Source: Lacrimispora amygdalina (GTDB lineage Bacteria; Bacillota; Clostridia; Lachnospirales; Lachnospiraceae). Taken from it: 64,000 bases of DNA. The stretch spans positions 310,001 to 374,000 of the forward strand of contig NZ_OAOF01000003.1 in assembly GCF_900205965.1 (NCBI RefSeq), given 5' to 3'. A program made the position numbers and the translations under genes. The notes beneath the pieces were generated by a model. It saw nothing but the letters and a program-made list of their open reading frames with translations, ran no database searches and was not told where the DNA came from. The stretch's first letter is position 1, and each line of letters begins with the position of its first letter. Shown here piece by piece: positions 44,915 to 53,807 of the stretch.

Positions 44915-46225
44915 ATGAATATAGTATTATTATCTGGCGGTTCTGGGAAAAGACTTTGGCCGCTATCAAATGATATTCGGTCTAAACAGTTTATAAAGAT
45001 TTTTAAAACAGAAGATGGTTATGAATCTATGGTTCAACGTGTGTATCGCCAAATTAAGAGTATAGATTCAGATGCTGTAGTTACAATTGCTACTTCCAAA
45101 TCTCAGGTTTCTGCAATACATAATCAATTGGGAGATGAAGTCGGCATCAGTATTGAACCATGTAGAAGAGATACGTTTCCTGCAATAGCGCTGGCTTGTG
45201 CATATCTTCATGATATTCAAGGAGTGGACGAAAATGAATCCGTTGTTGTCTGCCCAGTTGATCCTTATGTGGATGAGGACTATTTTCAGGCAATAAAAAA
45301 ATTAGGTGATTTAGTAGAAATTGAGGATGCCAACCTGGTACTGATGGGAATTGAGCCGACTTATCCAAGCGAAAAGTACGGATATATCATTCCAGAAAAT
45401 AAGAATCATGTCAGCAGCGTATCCATGTTTAAGGAAAAGCCAGTTAAAACGGTTGCGGAAGAATATATATTACAAGGGGCGCTTTGGAATGCAGGAGTTT
45501 TTGCTTTTCGCTTAGGACATATTCTACAGCGTGCCCATGAGCTGATTCACTTTAAAGATTATAAAGATCTTTTCAGTAAGTACGAAACGTTACAAAAAAT
45601 CAGTTTCGACTATGCTGTGGTTGAACACGAAGAGAAAATTAAGGTCATGCGTTTTGCGGGTCAGTGGAAAGACTTAGGTACATGGAATACGCTAACAGAG
45701 TCAATGGCTGGCCAGGCTGTTGGAGAGGCGATTTTTAATGAAGAATGTGAGAATGTTCATGTAGTAAATGAACTAAATGTACCTGTTCTTTGTATGGGAT
45801 TAAAAGATGTTGTGGTTTCTGCAAGTCCTGAAGGAATTTTAGTTTCTGATAAGGATCAGTCTAGCTATATCAAACCTTTTGTGGATGCCATAGACCAACA
45901 AATAATGTTTGCGGAAAAGTCATGGGGAAGTTTTCGCGTGTTGGATATAGAAGAAAATAATATGACCATTAAAGTGACATTAAATTCTGGACATAGAATG
46001 AATTATCATAGCCATGAGTTCCGAGATGAAGTTTGGACAATCATTTATGGTGAGGGCAGAACAGTTATGGATGGGGTAGAGCAAAAAGTAAAAGCAGGTG
46101 ATGTAGTGACGATGCCTGCAGGATGTAAACATACAATCATTGCAGATACTGAACTTCATGTGATAGAAGTGCAATTAGGAACTGAAATCAGTGTACATGA
46201 CAAACAAAAGTTTGAATTTAATTAA
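44915..46225 (+). CDS. manC: Mannose-1-phosphate guanylyltransferase with C-terminal cupin
   Basis: 436 residues. N-terminal LLSGGSGKRLWPLSND is the GMP-transferase signature, with VVCPVDPYVD and EKYGYIIP also present. A cupin-type domain follows from about residue 325 (HRMNYHSHEFRDEVWTII, then GDVVTMPAGCKHTI), as in bifunctional ManC proteins. It makes GDP-mannose from mannose 1-phosphate and GTP for Gmd. The start at 44915 is preceded by GGAAG; the longer frame to 44891 has no good site. Whether the cupin part has phosphomannose isomerase activity is not decided by sequence. Confidence 0.92.
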   Translation: MNIVLLSGGSGKRLWPLSNDIRSKQFIKIFKTEDGYESMVQRVYRQIKSIDSDAVVTIATSKSQVSAIHNQLGDEVGISIEPCRRDTFPAIALACAYLHDIQGVDENESVVVCPVDPYVDEDYFQAIKKLGDLVEIEDANLVLMGIEPTYPSEKYGYIIPENKNHVSSVSMFKEKPVKTVAEEYILQGALWNAGVFAFRLGHILQRAHELIHFKDYKDLFSKYETLQKISFDYAVVEHEEKIKVMRFAGQWKDLGTWNTLTESMAGQAVGEAIFNEECENVHVVNELNVPVLCMGLKDVVVSASPEGILVSDKDQSSYIKPFVDAIDQQIMFAEKSWGSFRVLDIEENNMTIKVTLNSGHRMNYHSHEFRDEVWTIIYGEGRTVMDGVEQKVKAGDVVTMPAGCKHTIIADTELHVIEVQLGTEISVHDKQKFEFN

Positions 46226-46289
46226 TTTCGGATTAAGCATTTAAGCGTGTCCCCATATAATTTTCCATTCAAATCACAGGAGGATGAAA

Positions 46290-47984
46290 ATGGATAGTAG
46301 TATTCAAAAGGAATATCAGCGTTGGTGTTCAGAGGCAACTGCTGATAATGATTTAATAATAGAGCTGAAAGAAATAGCAGAGAATAAAAAAAGAATAGAG
46401 GATGCATTTTATACTAATCTTGCTTTTGGTACTGGTGGACTTCGCGGTATAATTGGTGCGGGCACTAATCGCATGAATGTCTATACGGTAGCAAAGGCAT
46501 CTCAGGGTCTTGCAGATTATGTGATAAAAAACTTTGTGGAGAAAGACCGAAAGATTGCAGTCAGTTATGATTCACGTAATAAGTCATACTTATTTGCACA
46601 GGTGGCTTCGGGAGTATTTGCTGCTAATGGAATCAAGGTAGAAATTTACACAGAGCTTATGCCCACACCATGTTTATCTTATGCGGTAAGAAAGCTTAAC
46701 TGTGCTGCTGGGATCATGGTAACTGCATCTCACAATCCTTGTGAATACAATGGGTATAAAGTATATGGATCAGACGGTTGCCAGATAACTATTGAAGCAG
46801 CGACTCAGATATTGACAGAAATTAATAAATTGGATATTTTTCATGATGTTAAGACTATGGACTTTGAAACAGGTTTAAGGACAGGGAAAATATCCAATAT
46901 AGGAAATGATGTTTTTACTGCGTTTGTAGAAGAAATAAAGAGACACACAATGTTGTCTGATGATGTGGTGTTGGATAAAAATGTATCAATAATATATTCA
47001 CCGTTGAATGGCACTGGTCGAAAGCCTGTTTTACGTACTTTAAAAGAGTCAGGTTATATGAATATTACGGTGGTGAAAGAACAGGAACAGCCAGATGGTA
47101 ACTTTCCAACTTGTCCTTATCCTAATCCTGAAATGAAAGAAGCAATGGCACTAGGAATGGAATATGCAAAAAGATATAAGGCTGATTTACTTTTGGCAAC
47201 AGATCCAGATTGTGATCGTGTGGGGATTGCTGTAAAAAATGAAAATAGTGAATACAGATTGTTATCAGGGAATGAAGTTGGAATGCTTCTGCTTGACTAT
47301 ATCTGTTCACGACGTCAGAAAATGAACAAGATGCCCGAAGACCCGGTTTTAATTAAGACTATTGTAAGCATTGATATGGCAGAACGCATTGCAGCAAATT
47401 ACGGAGTGCGTACAATTAATGTTTTGACTGGTTTTAAGTTTATTGGAGAGCAGATTGGCTTACTGGAGGCAAAAGGAAAGATAAATTCGTTCATTTTTGG
47501 ATTCGAGGAAAGTTATGGCTATTTAAGTAGCTCGCATGTTAGAGACAAAGATGCAGTTGATAGTGCCTTTATGATCTGTGAGATGTTTGCTTATTACAAA
47601 GCTCAAGGAGTTAGTCTGTTACAAAAACTGAATGAATTGTATCTTCAATATGGTTTTTGTTTAAATACCTTGCATTCTTTTGAATTTGAAGGGGCAGAGG
47701 GCTTTGCAAAAATGCAAAAAATTATGGAAAACTTTCGTGATGGAATAAAAGCAATTGGAGGAAAAAGGGTACTTAGTTGCCTTGATTATAGTCTGGGATT
47801 AGCTGGTCTTCCAAAGTCAAATGTTTTGAAATTTCTGCTTGAAGATAACTGTTCTGTAGTTATTAGACCTTCAGGAACTGAACCTAAATTGAAGATTTAC
47901 ATTTCTATCAGTGCAGGAAACTCCAAAGAGGCCGAATATTTAGAGGGTATAATAGCAAAAGAATTAAATACACTTTTTGTATAA
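46290..47984 (+). CDS. Phosphoglucomutase/phosphomannomutase
   Basis: 564 residues, alpha-D-phosphohexomutase family. Active-site TASHNPCEYNGYKVYG (phosphoserine loop), DPDCDRVG (metal), GFEESYGYL (sugar) and RPSGTEPKLKIY (phosphate) are all intact. It interconverts hexose 6- and 1-phosphates; in this operon the mannose form would feed ManC. Start at 46290: AGGAGG lies 6 bases upstream, whereas the ATG at 46284 touches it. The long version (about 565 residues) is the PgcA-like type common in Firmicutes. Confidence 0.9.
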   Translation: MDSSIQKEYQRWCSEATADNDLIIELKEIAENKKRIEDAFYTNLAFGTGGLRGIIGAGTNRMNVYTVAKASQGLADYVIKNFVEKDRKIAVSYDSRNKSYLFAQVASGVFAANGIKVEIYTELMPTPCLSYAVRKLNCAAGIMVTASHNPCEYNGYKVYGSDGCQITIEAATQILTEINKLDIFHDVKTMDFETGLRTGKISNIGNDVFTAFVEEIKRHTMLSDDVVLDKNVSIIYSPLNGTGRKPVLRTLKESGYMNITVVKEQEQPDGNFPTCPYPNPEMKEAMALGMEYAKRYKADLLLATDPDCDRVGIAVKNENSEYRLLSGNEVGMLLLDYICSRRQKMNKMPEDPVLIKTIVSIDMAERIAANYGVRTINVLTGFKFIGEQIGLLEAKGKINSFIFGFEESYGYLSSSHVRDKDAVDSAFMICEMFAYYKAQGVSLLQKLNELYLQYGFCLNTLHSFEFEGAEGFAKMQKIMENFRDGIKAIGGKRVLSCLDYSLGLAGLPKSNVLKFLLEDNCSVVIRPSGTEPKLKIYISISAGNSKEAEYLEGIIAKELNTLFV

Positions 47985-48099
47985 GTTTTATAATTAAAGA
48001 TGTAAAATAATTGAGTGCAGTACATGTCAGTTCTTCTTTATTTTTTGTTTAATCAAGATGGAGATAAATACTAGCAGTAAAAAATTATAAAAATCTTAA

Positions 48100-48128
48100 T
48101 TGTTCATTAATGGCGAATCTGTTAAAAT
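48100..48128 (+). promoter_or_regulatory. Promoter before the second initiating transferase
   Basis: TTGTTC, 17 bases, TAAAAT, about 57 bases before the ATG at 48186. Confidence 0.55.
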
Positions 48129-48185
48129 GATTATAGATGTTTTATGTATAATATGCAACTAGAGTGCGGTAAAAGGAGTAAAAAT

Positions 48186-49604
48186 ATGTATCAAAAGAGA
48201 AAATCAGTTGAGAAATTACTGATATTATTAATAGATTTTATAGCCATTTGGATTAGTAGTGGTATAGCATATTGTTTACGCTATGGTTTTTTATTTGGTC
48301 GAAATAGTCATATAGATCAGATATGGCAGATCACACTCATTAGTTTACTATATGGATTATTAAATTTTTTTACTGATTTTAATCACCATTTTTTTAGAAG
48401 GGGTAATTTTGAAGAATTTGTATCCGTAGTCCGTAATCAATGTATATTTACCATATCTTGGATATTAATTCTATTTTTAATTCATAAATCGTCTGAGCTG
48501 TCACGATTGGTTTTCGGTTATTTTTTTGTAATAAATATAGTTTTAACTTTTTCGTTCAGGATTCTTTTTAAGCAATTTATGACCCGTGTTTATAAAACAA
48601 GTAAATATAGTAGCCGCCTTCTAATAGCAACCACTTCCATGAAGATAGAAACTGTACTAGAGAATCTTATTGGTTATAACGAGTGGAACCGCATATTGGT
48701 GGGAGTGGTATTGACCGATATATCGCAGATCGGGGAAGCTGTATGTGGATTACCGATTGTAGCTGACCGAACAACACTTCTTGATTATGTCGTTCATCAT
48801 AACGTTGATGAAGTGTTCATAAATGATAGCACCATAATGCAGGAACCAGTCTTAAGGGAATGGATATCAGAACTTGAAAATATGGGAGTGATTGTTGATT
48901 TAAATATAGATATCTTTAATATCCCTTCAAGTGGTAAAAAAGTATTGAACCGAGTTGGGAAATATGCGGTTGTTACGTTTGCCAGAAATATATTTTCTAA
49001 CCGGCAAATATTACTCAAGCGAATGCTGGATATTGTTGGAAGCCTTGTGGGAATAATAATACTTGGAATCGCAACCATCTTCGTAGCTCCCGCAATAAAA
49101 TTAAATTCTCCTGGTCCTATTTTCTTCGGACAAACCAGAGTCGGAAAAAATGGAAGAAAGTTTACGTTTTATAAATTCCGTTCTATGTATCAGGATGCGG
49201 AACAGAGGAAGAAAGAGCTTATGAAAAAAAATGAGGTCAAAGGTCTTATGTTTAAGATGGAGGATGACCCCAGAATTACCAGGGTGGGAAGATTCCTTCG
49301 TAATACCAGCATTGACGAACTGCCTCAGTTCTGGAATGTTTTAAGAGGGGATATGAGCTTAGTGGGGACCAGACCACCGACAGTGGATGAATTTGAACGG
49401 TACGAAGCCAAACATAAGTGCCGGCTTAGCATGACACCTGGTCTTACTGGCTTATGGCAGATCAGCGGACGCAGTGATATCAAAGATTTTGATGAGGTCG
49501 TTAAGTTAGACATGCAGTATATTGATAACTGGTCTATTTTAAAGGATATTAAGATTTTGATTTTGACAGTCTGGGTTGTCCTGACAGGAAAAGGATCCCG
49601 CTAG
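48186..49604 (+). CDS. Polyprenyl phosphate sugar phosphotransferase (initiating enzyme 2)
   Basis: 472 residues. Four N-terminal membrane segments, a Rossmann-like middle part (SRLLIATTSMKIETVLENL), a fifth segment near residue 290 (LLKRMLDIVGSLVGIIIL), then FYKFRSMYQDAE, DPRITRVGRFLRN, DELPQFWNVLRGDMSLVGTR and GLTGLWQISGRS. It loads the first sugar phosphate on undecaprenyl phosphate. Codon use and base composition are less AT-rich toward the end. Start at 48186: AAGGAG is upstream; the frame to 48144 is discarded. Compared with enzyme 1 (19155) it is a separate branch, so a different first sugar is possible. Confidence 0.9.
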   Translation: MYQKRKSVEKLLILLIDFIAIWISSGIAYCLRYGFLFGRNSHIDQIWQITLISLLYGLLNFFTDFNHHFFRRGNFEEFVSVVRNQCIFTISWILILFLIHKSSELSRLVFGYFFVINIVLTFSFRILFKQFMTRVYKTSKYSSRLLIATTSMKIETVLENLIGYNEWNRILVGVVLTDISQIGEAVCGLPIVADRTTLLDYVVHHNVDEVFINDSTIMQEPVLREWISELENMGVIVDLNIDIFNIPSSGKKVLNRVGKYAVVTFARNIFSNRQILLKRMLDIVGSLVGIIILGIATIFVAPAIKLNSPGPIFFGQTRVGKNGRKFTFYKFRSMYQDAEQRKKELMKKNEVKGLMFKMEDDPRITRVGRFLRNTSIDELPQFWNVLRGDMSLVGTRPPTVDEFERYEAKHKCRLSMTPGLTGLWQISGRSDIKDFDEVVKLDMQYIDNWSILKDIKILILTVWVVLTGKGSR

Positions 49605-49637
49605 AACAAGACTTTAAACATATCAGAGGAGAAAAAA

Positions 49638-51041
49638 ATGGAAAATAACACATATGAGCAGGAAATAGATTTAAAGGATCTAATGTTTGCGGTCTTTAGG
49701 AAGTGGCGCCCAATTATACTTTTTGCTTTTGCCTTTGCGATAATATTGGGAGGGTACAAATGCGTAAAAGAGTTAAGGAATCAGAATGATGAAGCATATA
49801 TTACGGAGCTTAAAGAGCAGTATCAGACTGATAAAGAGAAGTATGAGCAATCCGAGAAAGGATATGAACGCGATATTGACAGTTTCACTGCAAGTATCGC
49901 ATATCAGGAAAAGTATAAGGAAAATTCCATATTGCTGAAAATAGACCCTTATAATAAGGGCGCTGCTTCTGTGGATGTCTTTGTTAAAATGGCAGAGATT
50001 CCAGAAGAGAATGGGATAACTGTAACCCCTGTGGATTTTGCAGATGGAGTAGTAAAGGCGTATGCATCCGCGATTCAGCAGGGGGGATTTTTAGAAACTT
50101 TATCCGATGAAATGGGAATTGATCTGATTTATTTAAAAGAATTGATAAAAGTTACAACAGACTATGATAGCAATATGCTGAATGTAAGTGTTACCTATAC
50201 AGATAAAGAAGGAGCAGGCAAGATTTTAAATGAGATTGTAGATAATTTAAAGTCTATGTATCCGGACATTCAGGATCATTTAGGTCAGCATAGTTTATCT
50301 GTCATGAATCAGGATATTGGTGTAGTTACTGATCAGACATTAGCAGATTACCAAAAACAAAAGGTAGAAGATTTGGCTGCTACAAATAAAAACTTAGAAG
50401 ATGCGGAAAAGGGATTAAAAGAATTAGAAAAACCTAATAAGCCAATTGCTTTATCCAGGATGTCGATCGTGAAAGCAGGAGTAAAGTATGGCATAGTTGG
50501 CTGGTTTGCCGGAGCATTTTTAGTAGCATTTGTTGTATGTGTTGTATATTTGCTCAATGGAAAAATAAATACCAATGAGGACTTGAAGAATCGGTTTGGT
50601 CTGAGGAATTTGGGAAGTTTTAAGGAAAATAGGAAAAAGAAAGCATTCTTAGCTATTGATAATTGGCTGGATATGATCGAAGGAAAAGAATTGATCCCAG
50701 ATGATTTAGTCTGTGATCTTACTGCAACGAGCATCCATGGAATGTTAGAGGCAGAACAATCCATATACTTAACCGGAATAGTAGAAGAAACCCGCCTGGC
50801 TGATCTCTCTGGAGAAATCCAGCAAAGATTAAGTGAACTTAAGATTGGATTTGGAACTGATATTCTTCATAATGCTAAAAGTTTACAAAATTTACAGATG
50901 TATGATGCTGTTATTTTAGTAGTAGTGCGCCGACAGTCTAAAATGAGAGAGATTGAAAAAGAACTGGAGACGGCTCTTAATATGAATAAGAAAGTGTTGG
51001 GATATATTGTTATGGACTCCGTTTATACTTCTGGAGCTTGA
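49638..51041 (+). CDS. Wzz-type chain-length protein with kinase-like C-terminal domain
   Basis: 467 residues. Membrane segments at about 27-45 and 284-308 border an outer domain with coiled-coil parts (about 50-275), the Wzz/YveK plan. After the second segment about 155 residues follow, including SIYLTGIVEETRLADLSGEI and YDAVILVVVRRQSKMREIEKE, which read like the end of a BY-kinase (CpsD type) domain, but no GK(S/T) Walker A is present. It probably sets chain length and export of the polymer, with a non-catalytic kinase-like tail. A GAGGAG site precedes the ATG. No separate BY-kinase is in the window. Confidence 0.78.
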   Translation: MENNTYEQEIDLKDLMFAVFRKWRPIILFAFAFAIILGGYKCVKELRNQNDEAYITELKEQYQTDKEKYEQSEKGYERDIDSFTASIAYQEKYKENSILLKIDPYNKGAASVDVFVKMAEIPEENGITVTPVDFADGVVKAYASAIQQGGFLETLSDEMGIDLIYLKELIKVTTDYDSNMLNVSVTYTDKEGAGKILNEIVDNLKSMYPDIQDHLGQHSLSVMNQDIGVVTDQTLADYQKQKVEDLAATNKNLEDAEKGLKELEKPNKPIALSRMSIVKAGVKYGIVGWFAGAFLVAFVVCVVYLLNGKINTNEDLKNRFGLRNLGSFKENRKKKAFLAIDNWLDMIEGKELIPDDLVCDLTATSIHGMLEAEQSIYLTGIVEETRLADLSGEIQQRLSELKIGFGTDILHNAKSLQNLQMYDAVILVVVRRQSKMREIEKELETALNMNKKVLGYIVMDSVYTSGA

Positions 51042-51098
51042 TTTTACGATTCCCATGAACTATTTTCAGGATAAATTACAAAATTATCGTTGTAACCA

Positions 51099-51127
51099 TT
51101 GAATTCCCTCCCCCCATCTGCTATCAT
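51099..51127 (+). promoter_or_regulatory. Promoter of the Wadjet operon
   Basis: TTGAAT, 17 bases, TATCAT, 32 bases before jetA. The spacer contains a run of six C. Confidence 0.6.
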
Positions 51128-51159
51128 AACAACAGAATACGCAGTCAGGGAGCAAAGCC

Positions 51160-52647
51160 ATGGAATTAACCGATAAACTATTAAAGCCAATTCGTGAAAC
51201 AGCCTATTTAACGGCGGAGAATGCCAGACGTTACCGTGTCATTCTCCGCTATTTCTATATGCAGTATGAGAAGATCAAGTACTGGATGGAACAAGATGAG
51301 ATCCACCGCGAACTCTCATCCCACCCGGAATTCTCCGACTATACCATCGACCAGTGCCGCCAGGATTTAGATGCTCTGGTCCACTGGGGAAACCTTCTCA
51401 CCATGCAGGATACCAAGCGGGTGACCTCCATCGAAGCCTTTAAAAACAGGCAGTACCGTTATCAACTTGCAGAATATTCGGTAGAGATCGAGCGAATGAC
51501 CATTCGGTTAGAAAAACTCTTCGTGGAAGGCGCCTCCCTCGAGCCTACTCTCCTTGAAAAAATACGGCTGGAACTATCAAAAATCTTTGAAATATCAGAA
51601 AAATCCCCCTTAGAAGTTTACGGCTGGTGGAATAGCTTAAACAACGATTTCATCCGCCTCAACCAGAACTATCAGGACTACATGAGAGATTTAAACAGCG
51701 CAAGAGCGGAGGAATTAATGAAGACCGCCCAGTTTCTCATGTATAAGGACAAGCTCATTGAATATCTCCGCTCCTTCGTAAAAGGTCTCCAGTTGAATGT
51801 AGGAGTAATCGAGGAGATCATGAAACGCATTACTCCCCCGGTCCTTGAACTGATTTTTCAAAAAACAGTAGAATACGAGCTTTCTATCCCACGTCTGGAT
51901 ATGGAACCGGACAGAGAAGAACTTTACGAGCGCACCAGAGGGCGTTTTACAAGTATGGAAGAATGGTTTATGGAGACAGCCGGGGTGCCCAGTGAGGCCT
52001 CCCGGTTATTTGACATGACCAATGAAAGCATCCGGAGAATCACCCGCTATGCCACCCAGATCAGTGAGCAGTTTACAAGCGGCGCAAACCGCAAGGAGGA
52101 GTACAGAAAGCTGTGTGAGACATTTTTAGCCTGCAGTGATCTTAAGGAGGCGCATTGCCTGTCAGCCGTTGTATTTGGTGTGGAAAGACCTATGCATTTA
52201 AAGGGGAACTTCGAAAAGACCACGGACAGCATCAATGCAGGGATTTATGAAGAACCTCCCTGTATCCTGGAGATAGCCCCCAGGATCCGGGAGTACAAAG
52301 AGAGAGCAGAGCGCAGCTTCATCAGAGATTATTCTGCAGAGAAGGAGCAGGCCAGAAAAGAGGAGATGGAAAAGCAGGAGAGGGAGCAGTTTATGATGGA
52401 CAGCTTTTTAAAAGACGGAGAAATCCATTTTGATAAACTTCCTGTTCTTGAAAAAAGTGCCAGGAATATTCTCCTTCGCTGGCTTGCCAGGGCTTTGGAA
52501 GGTGACGGATTGGGGAAAACAGGAGACGGGAGGGTTTACCGTGTGGAAAACCCGCAGACCAGAGAACGCTGCATCGTAAACTGCCAGGATGGCAGCTTTG
52601 AGATGCCAGCATTTGTGCTTCGATTTGAGGAGGAAAAGGAACTGTGA
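51160..52647 (+). CDS. jetA: Wadjet type II protein JetA (DUF2397/TIGR02677-like)
   Basis: 495 residues, mostly helical. The opening YLTAENARRYRVILRYFY, IDQCRQDLDALVHWGNLLTM and RYQLAEYSVEIERM are the pattern I recall for the TIGR02677/DUF2397 family, the JetA subunit of type II Wadjet. In Wadjet systems JetA is the kleisin-like subunit of the SMC complex with JetB and JetC. An AGGGAG site precedes the ATG. It overlaps jetB by 4 bases (GTGA). The type assignment rests on this order and these signatures, not on a search. Confidence 0.87.
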   Translation: MELTDKLLKPIRETAYLTAENARRYRVILRYFYMQYEKIKYWMEQDEIHRELSSHPEFSDYTIDQCRQDLDALVHWGNLLTMQDTKRVTSIEAFKNRQYRYQLAEYSVEIERMTIRLEKLFVEGASLEPTLLEKIRLELSKIFEISEKSPLEVYGWWNSLNNDFIRLNQNYQDYMRDLNSARAEELMKTAQFLMYKDKLIEYLRSFVKGLQLNVGVIEEIMKRITPPVLELIFQKTVEYELSIPRLDMEPDREELYERTRGRFTSMEEWFMETAGVPSEASRLFDMTNESIRRITRYATQISEQFTSGANRKEEYRKLCETFLACSDLKEAHCLSAVVFGVERPMHLKGNFEKTTDSINAGIYEEPPCILEIAPRIREYKERAERSFIRDYSAEKEQARKEEMEKQEREQFMMDSFLKDGEIHFDKLPVLEKSARNILLRWLARALEGDGLGKTGDGRVYRVENPQTRERCIVNCQDGSFEMPAFVLRFEEEKEL

Positions 52648-53807
52648 ATATACTGGAAGAATTGATGAATGAGAGGTGGATATCCAAATACCGGGACAGG
52701 GATAAGTATTACCGTATTAAGGATGAAATCAGTGAGATCCGTCCCTTCCTTGTGGAAAAGCTGGGATACCGGATTATCAGCAACAGCAGCCTGGTAAAGC
52801 TTGAGAAGCTGCCGGGAGAAGCACTTCCCTGGATGGGGATCAGGGAATTTAAGGACACCTCTGATTATGCTCTTTTTTGCGTGATTCTTATGTTTCTGGA
52901 AGACAAGGAAGCGGAGGAACAGTTTGTTCTTTCCCAGCTGACGGAATATATTACCGGGAACTATCCGGAAGGGGAGATGCCGTGGACCGTCTTTTCCAAT
53001 CGTCAGAGACTGGTACGTGTGATGAAGTTTTGTATGAAAAACGATCTGTTTGTTATGGATGACGGGAATGGGGATCAGTTTGCTGCTGATCTAGAGACAG
53101 AAGCCTTATATGAAAATACAGGCCTTTCCAGATATTTTACAAGAACGTTTACCAGGGATATCAGTATGAATAAAACAGTGTCTGACTTTTTTCAGAGTGA
53201 ATGGCTGGACATGAATGAAGACAGAGGTGTGATCAGGCGGCAGAGGGTATACCGCAAGCTGCTGCTTTCCCTTGGTCTGTACCGGGAGAACGGGCAGGAT
53301 GAGGATTTTAACTATGTAAAGAATTACCGGAGTGTCATTGAGAATGATTTGGAACAGTTAATCGATGCTTCTCTTCAGGTTTACAAATCCAGTGCTTATT
53401 TAATCCTTGGGGAAACAGGAGATCTTGGAAAAATATTTCCGGCCAGAAACAGCTTATCTGACGCTGTTTTGCTTCTCCATGGAGAGATCAGATGTCAGGT
53501 TGAAGCAGGGGAGCTAAAGACAGGAGTCAACGAAAGAATCGCCCTTCCGCTGATCAAGCTAGAGGATATCATACGGACCACAAGGGCGAAATATGGAAGC
53601 GGATTTTCAAAGGCGTTTCGTAAGATGCCGGACCATGAGTTTATAAAGATTCTTATAGAAGAGATGGAAGATCTGGATTTTTTGAGAATTGATCCGGTCA
53701 CAGAAGAAGCAGAAATTATGCCTGTGGCGGGTAAGCTCACAGGAAGATATCCGGAGCGTTATCTGGGACAATTAAGCGAGGAGGACAATACCAATGAAAA
53801 CCAGTAA
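52644..53807 (+). CDS. jetB: Wadjet type II protein JetB (DUF2398/TIGR02678-like)
   Basis: 387 residues. DTSDYALFCVILMFLED, EEQFVLSQLTEYI and ALYENTGLSRYFTRTFTRDI match the TIGR02678/DUF2398 style. JetB is the KITE-like subunit that joins kleisin and SMC. The start codon is GTG overlapping the jetA stop; the stop overlaps jetC by 14 bases. These overlaps indicate that the subunits are made in step, as expected for a complex. Confidence 0.87.
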   Translation: MNILEELMNERWISKYRDRDKYYRIKDEISEIRPFLVEKLGYRIISNSSLVKLEKLPGEALPWMGIREFKDTSDYALFCVILMFLEDKEAEEQFVLSQLTEYITGNYPEGEMPWTVFSNRQRLVRVMKFCMKNDLFVMDDGNGDQFAADLETEALYENTGLSRYFTRTFTRDISMNKTVSDFFQSEWLDMNEDRGVIRRQRVYRKLLLSLGLYRENGQDEDFNYVKNYRSVIENDLEQLIDASLQVYKSSAYLILGETGDLGKIFPARNSLSDAVLLLHGEIRCQVEAGELKTGVNERIALPLIKLEDIIRTTRAKYGSGFSKAFRKMPDHEFIKILIEEMEDLDFLRIDPVTEEAEIMPVAGKLTGRYPERYLGQLSEEDNTNENQ

